Of a stretch of 64,000 nt of DNA, positions 62,527 through 64,000 are shown in pieces; position 1 is the stretch's first letter; each line of letters starts with the position of its first letter. This DNA comes from Reyranella soli. GTDB lineage: Bacteria > Pseudomonadota > Alphaproteobacteria > Reyranellales > Reyranellaceae. The stretch is taken from positions 124,001-188,000 of the forward strand of contig NZ_BKAJ01000032.1 of NCBI RefSeq assembly GCF_007992495.1, written 5' to 3'. The translations under genes were made by a program, and so were the position numbers. The notes beneath the pieces were generated by a model. That model was not told the DNA's origin and made no database searches. It was given only the letters and a program-made list of their open reading frames with translations.

Positions 62527-64000
62527 CTACGCGACCGGGCAGGGTTTGACGTGCCAGATTTCCCTCGCGTATTGCGCGATGGTCCGGTCGCTGGAGAACT
62601 TGCCCGAGCTCGCGACATTGAGGATCGCCTTGCGAGCCCATGCCTCGCGATCCGCGTACAGCGAGCACAGCGCCCGGTCCGCCTCCAGATAGGCGGTCAG
62701 GTCCGCGAGATGCATGTAGTGGTCGCCGTGTTTCAGCAGCGTGTCGTGCAGCAAGCGGAAGGCCCCGCGCTCGTTCCGACTGAAGTAGTCGCTGGCGATC
62801 AGGTCGAGCGCGGCCCGCGTCTCGGTGTCGTTCTCGTAATGCCAGTACGGGCTGTACCAGCCGCGACTGTCGACGACCTGCTGCGCGGTAAGCCCGAAGA
62901 GGAACAAATTCTCTTCGCCTGCCTCTTGCGCCATCTCGATGGTCGCGCCGTCCCGCGTGCCGACGGTCAACGCTCCGTTCATCATGAACTTCATGTTGCT
63001 CGTGCCGCTGGCTTCGAAGCCGGCCGTCGAGATCTGGTTCGAAACGTCCGCCGCCGGCATCAGCCGCTCGGCCAGCGAGACGCAGTATTCCGGGAGAAAG
63101 ACGACCTTGATCCGTCCGCGGATCGCGGGGTCGCCGTCGATCGTGCCTGCCAGGTTGTTGATGAACTTGATGATGAGCTTGGCAAGGCGATAGGCCGGCG
63201 CCGCCTTCCCTCCGAAGAAGAAGGTGCGGGGCGCCATATCGAGAGCCGGGTTCGCGCGCAGCCGGTTGTAGAGCACGACGATCCGCAGGGCATTGAGCAT
63301 CTGGCGCTTGTATTCATGGATGCGCTTGATCTGGCAGTCGAAGATGCTGTCGGGATCGACCACCTGGCCCGAGGTCGATTTCAGCCAGTTGGCGAACCGC
63401 GCCTTGGCGTCGCGCTTGGCTTGCAGAAAGGAGCGGCGGAACGCGGCGTCTTCGGCGGCAGGTTTCAGCCGGGCGATCTTGTCGAAGTCGGTCGTCCAAC
63501 CGTCGCCGATGGCACCGGTGATGGCGCCCGACAGAGCAGGGTTGGCCAGAAGCAGCCATCGCCGCGGCGTGACGCCATTGGTCTTGTTGTTGAAGCGCTC
63601 GGGAAAGAACTCCGCCAGGTCGCGAACCGTCGTCGTGCGCAGGAGCTCGGAATGGATGGCGGCAACGCCGTTCGTGCTGTGCGAGCCGACGATCGCCAAG
63701 TTTGCCATTCGGACCTTGTCCTTGTTGTCCGGGCCTTCCTCGATCAGGCTCACGCGTTCCACGCGGGCCTCGTCGCCGGGATAACGACGGCGCACGTCGC
63801 TGAGGAAGCGATGGTTGATCTCGTAGATGATCTCGAGGTGTCGCGGCAGCATCTGCTGGAAGTAGCGCAGCGGCCACTTCTCCAGCGCCTCGGGCAACAG
63901 CGTGTGGTTCGTGTAGGCCAAGGTCCGCTGCGTGAGGCCCCACGATTGTTCCCAGTCGAGGTGCGCCTCGTCGAGCAGGATGCGCATCAGTTCCGGCACC
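62527..64000 (-). CDS. glgP: Glycogen/alpha-glucan phosphorylase, C-terminal part (cut by window edge)
   Basis: 490 codons up to the stop at 62527; the N-terminal part lies beyond 64000. The fragment begins in the middle of the enzyme (TLLPEALEKWPL), and the pyridoxal-phosphate segment EASGTSNMKFMMNGAL near 330-345 carries the lysine that binds the cofactor. VDSIFDCQIKRIHEYKRQ-type residues are also present. The enzyme releases glucose 1-phosphate from glycogen for pgm downstream. Confidence 0.95.
   Translation of the reverse strand, partial: VPELMRILLDEAHLDWEQSWGLTQRTLAYTNHTLLPEALEKWPLRYFQQMLPRHLEIIYEINHRFLSDVRRRYPGDEARVERVSLIEEGPDNKDKVRMANLAIVGSHSTNGVAAIHSELLRTTTVRDLAEFFPERFNNKTNGVTPRRWLLLANPALSGAITGAIGDGWTTDFDKIARLKPAAEDAAFRRSFLQAKRDAKARFANWLKSTSGQVVDPDSIFDCQIKRIHEYKRQMLNALRIVVLYNRLRANPALDMAPRTFFFGGKAAPAYRLAKLIIKFINNLAGTIDGDPAIRGRIKVVFLPEYCVSLAERLMPAADVSNQISTAGFEASGTSNMKFMMNGALTVGTRDGATIEMAQEAGEENLFLFGLTAQQVVDSRGWYSPYWHYENDTETRAALDLIASDYFSRNERGAFRLLHDTLLKHGDHYMHLADLTAYLEADRALCSLYADREAWARKAILNVASSGKFSSDRTIAQYAREIWHVKPCPVA

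Overview
The window is a gene-dense, high-GC stretch of a bacterial chromosome, almost certainly from an alphaproteobacterium. The evidence is the order of its housekeeping genes: nuoH-N/birA/coaX/rnj, proS/lolCDE/dnaE, rpsB/tsf/pyrH/frr/uppS/cdsA/dxr/rseP/bamA/fabZ, and gltA/gltX/comEC/lexA/moeA/moaC/trpC/trpD are all arranged as in that class. A GTTC-N7-GTTC SOS box in front of lexA points the same way. The genus cannot be fixed from sequence alone; a Rhodospirillales- or Reyranella-like soil or water organism would fit the orphan Bug receptor, CaiB-type CoA transferase and LysR/ABC catabolic genes. No rRNA, tRNA, integrase, transposase or CRISPR array was seen.

Layout: 1-7225 holds the end of the complex I operon (nuoH tail to nuoN) running into birA. 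7244-10419 holds coaX, RNase J, methylmalonyl-CoA epimerase and a DUF1467 membrane protein. 10694-11986 is a reverse-strand NCS2 purine permease. 12176-21312 holds proS, two LolC/E-type permeases, lolD, dnaE and a DUF72 gene. 21370-22359 is a lone Bug-type solute receptor. 22542-32778 is the translation, isoprenoid and envelope block from rpsB to fabZ.

32790-46197 is the accessory part. In many alphaproteobacteria lpxD lies between bamA and fabZ, and lpxA-lpxI-lpxB lie between fabZ and gltA. Here all four lpx genes are missing from those places. Instead there is a glyoxalase gene, a small exported protein, an ACP/fatty-acyl-AMP-ligase/hydrolase cassette of different base composition flanked by a duplicated gene end, and a catabolic cluster (7Fe ferredoxin, enoyl-CoA-hydratase-like enzyme, CoA transferase, FAD oxidoreductase, three-gene ABC importer, LysR regulator, amidohydrolase).

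46232-57169 returns to the conserved core (gltA, an inserted EamA transporter, gltX, comEC, lexA, moeA, moaC, trpC, trpD). 57242-60865 holds a small HMA metal-binding protein and a marR-emrA-emrB efflux operon. 60880-64000 holds reverse-strand pgm and the C-terminal part of a glycogen phosphorylase cut by the window edge.

The gaps are punctuated by long inverted repeats. Several share one nested-palindrome design (outer arms around CTTCCGGACCGC, each arm itself a hairpin, centre rich in CATGA). One of these directly abuts the moeA start codon.
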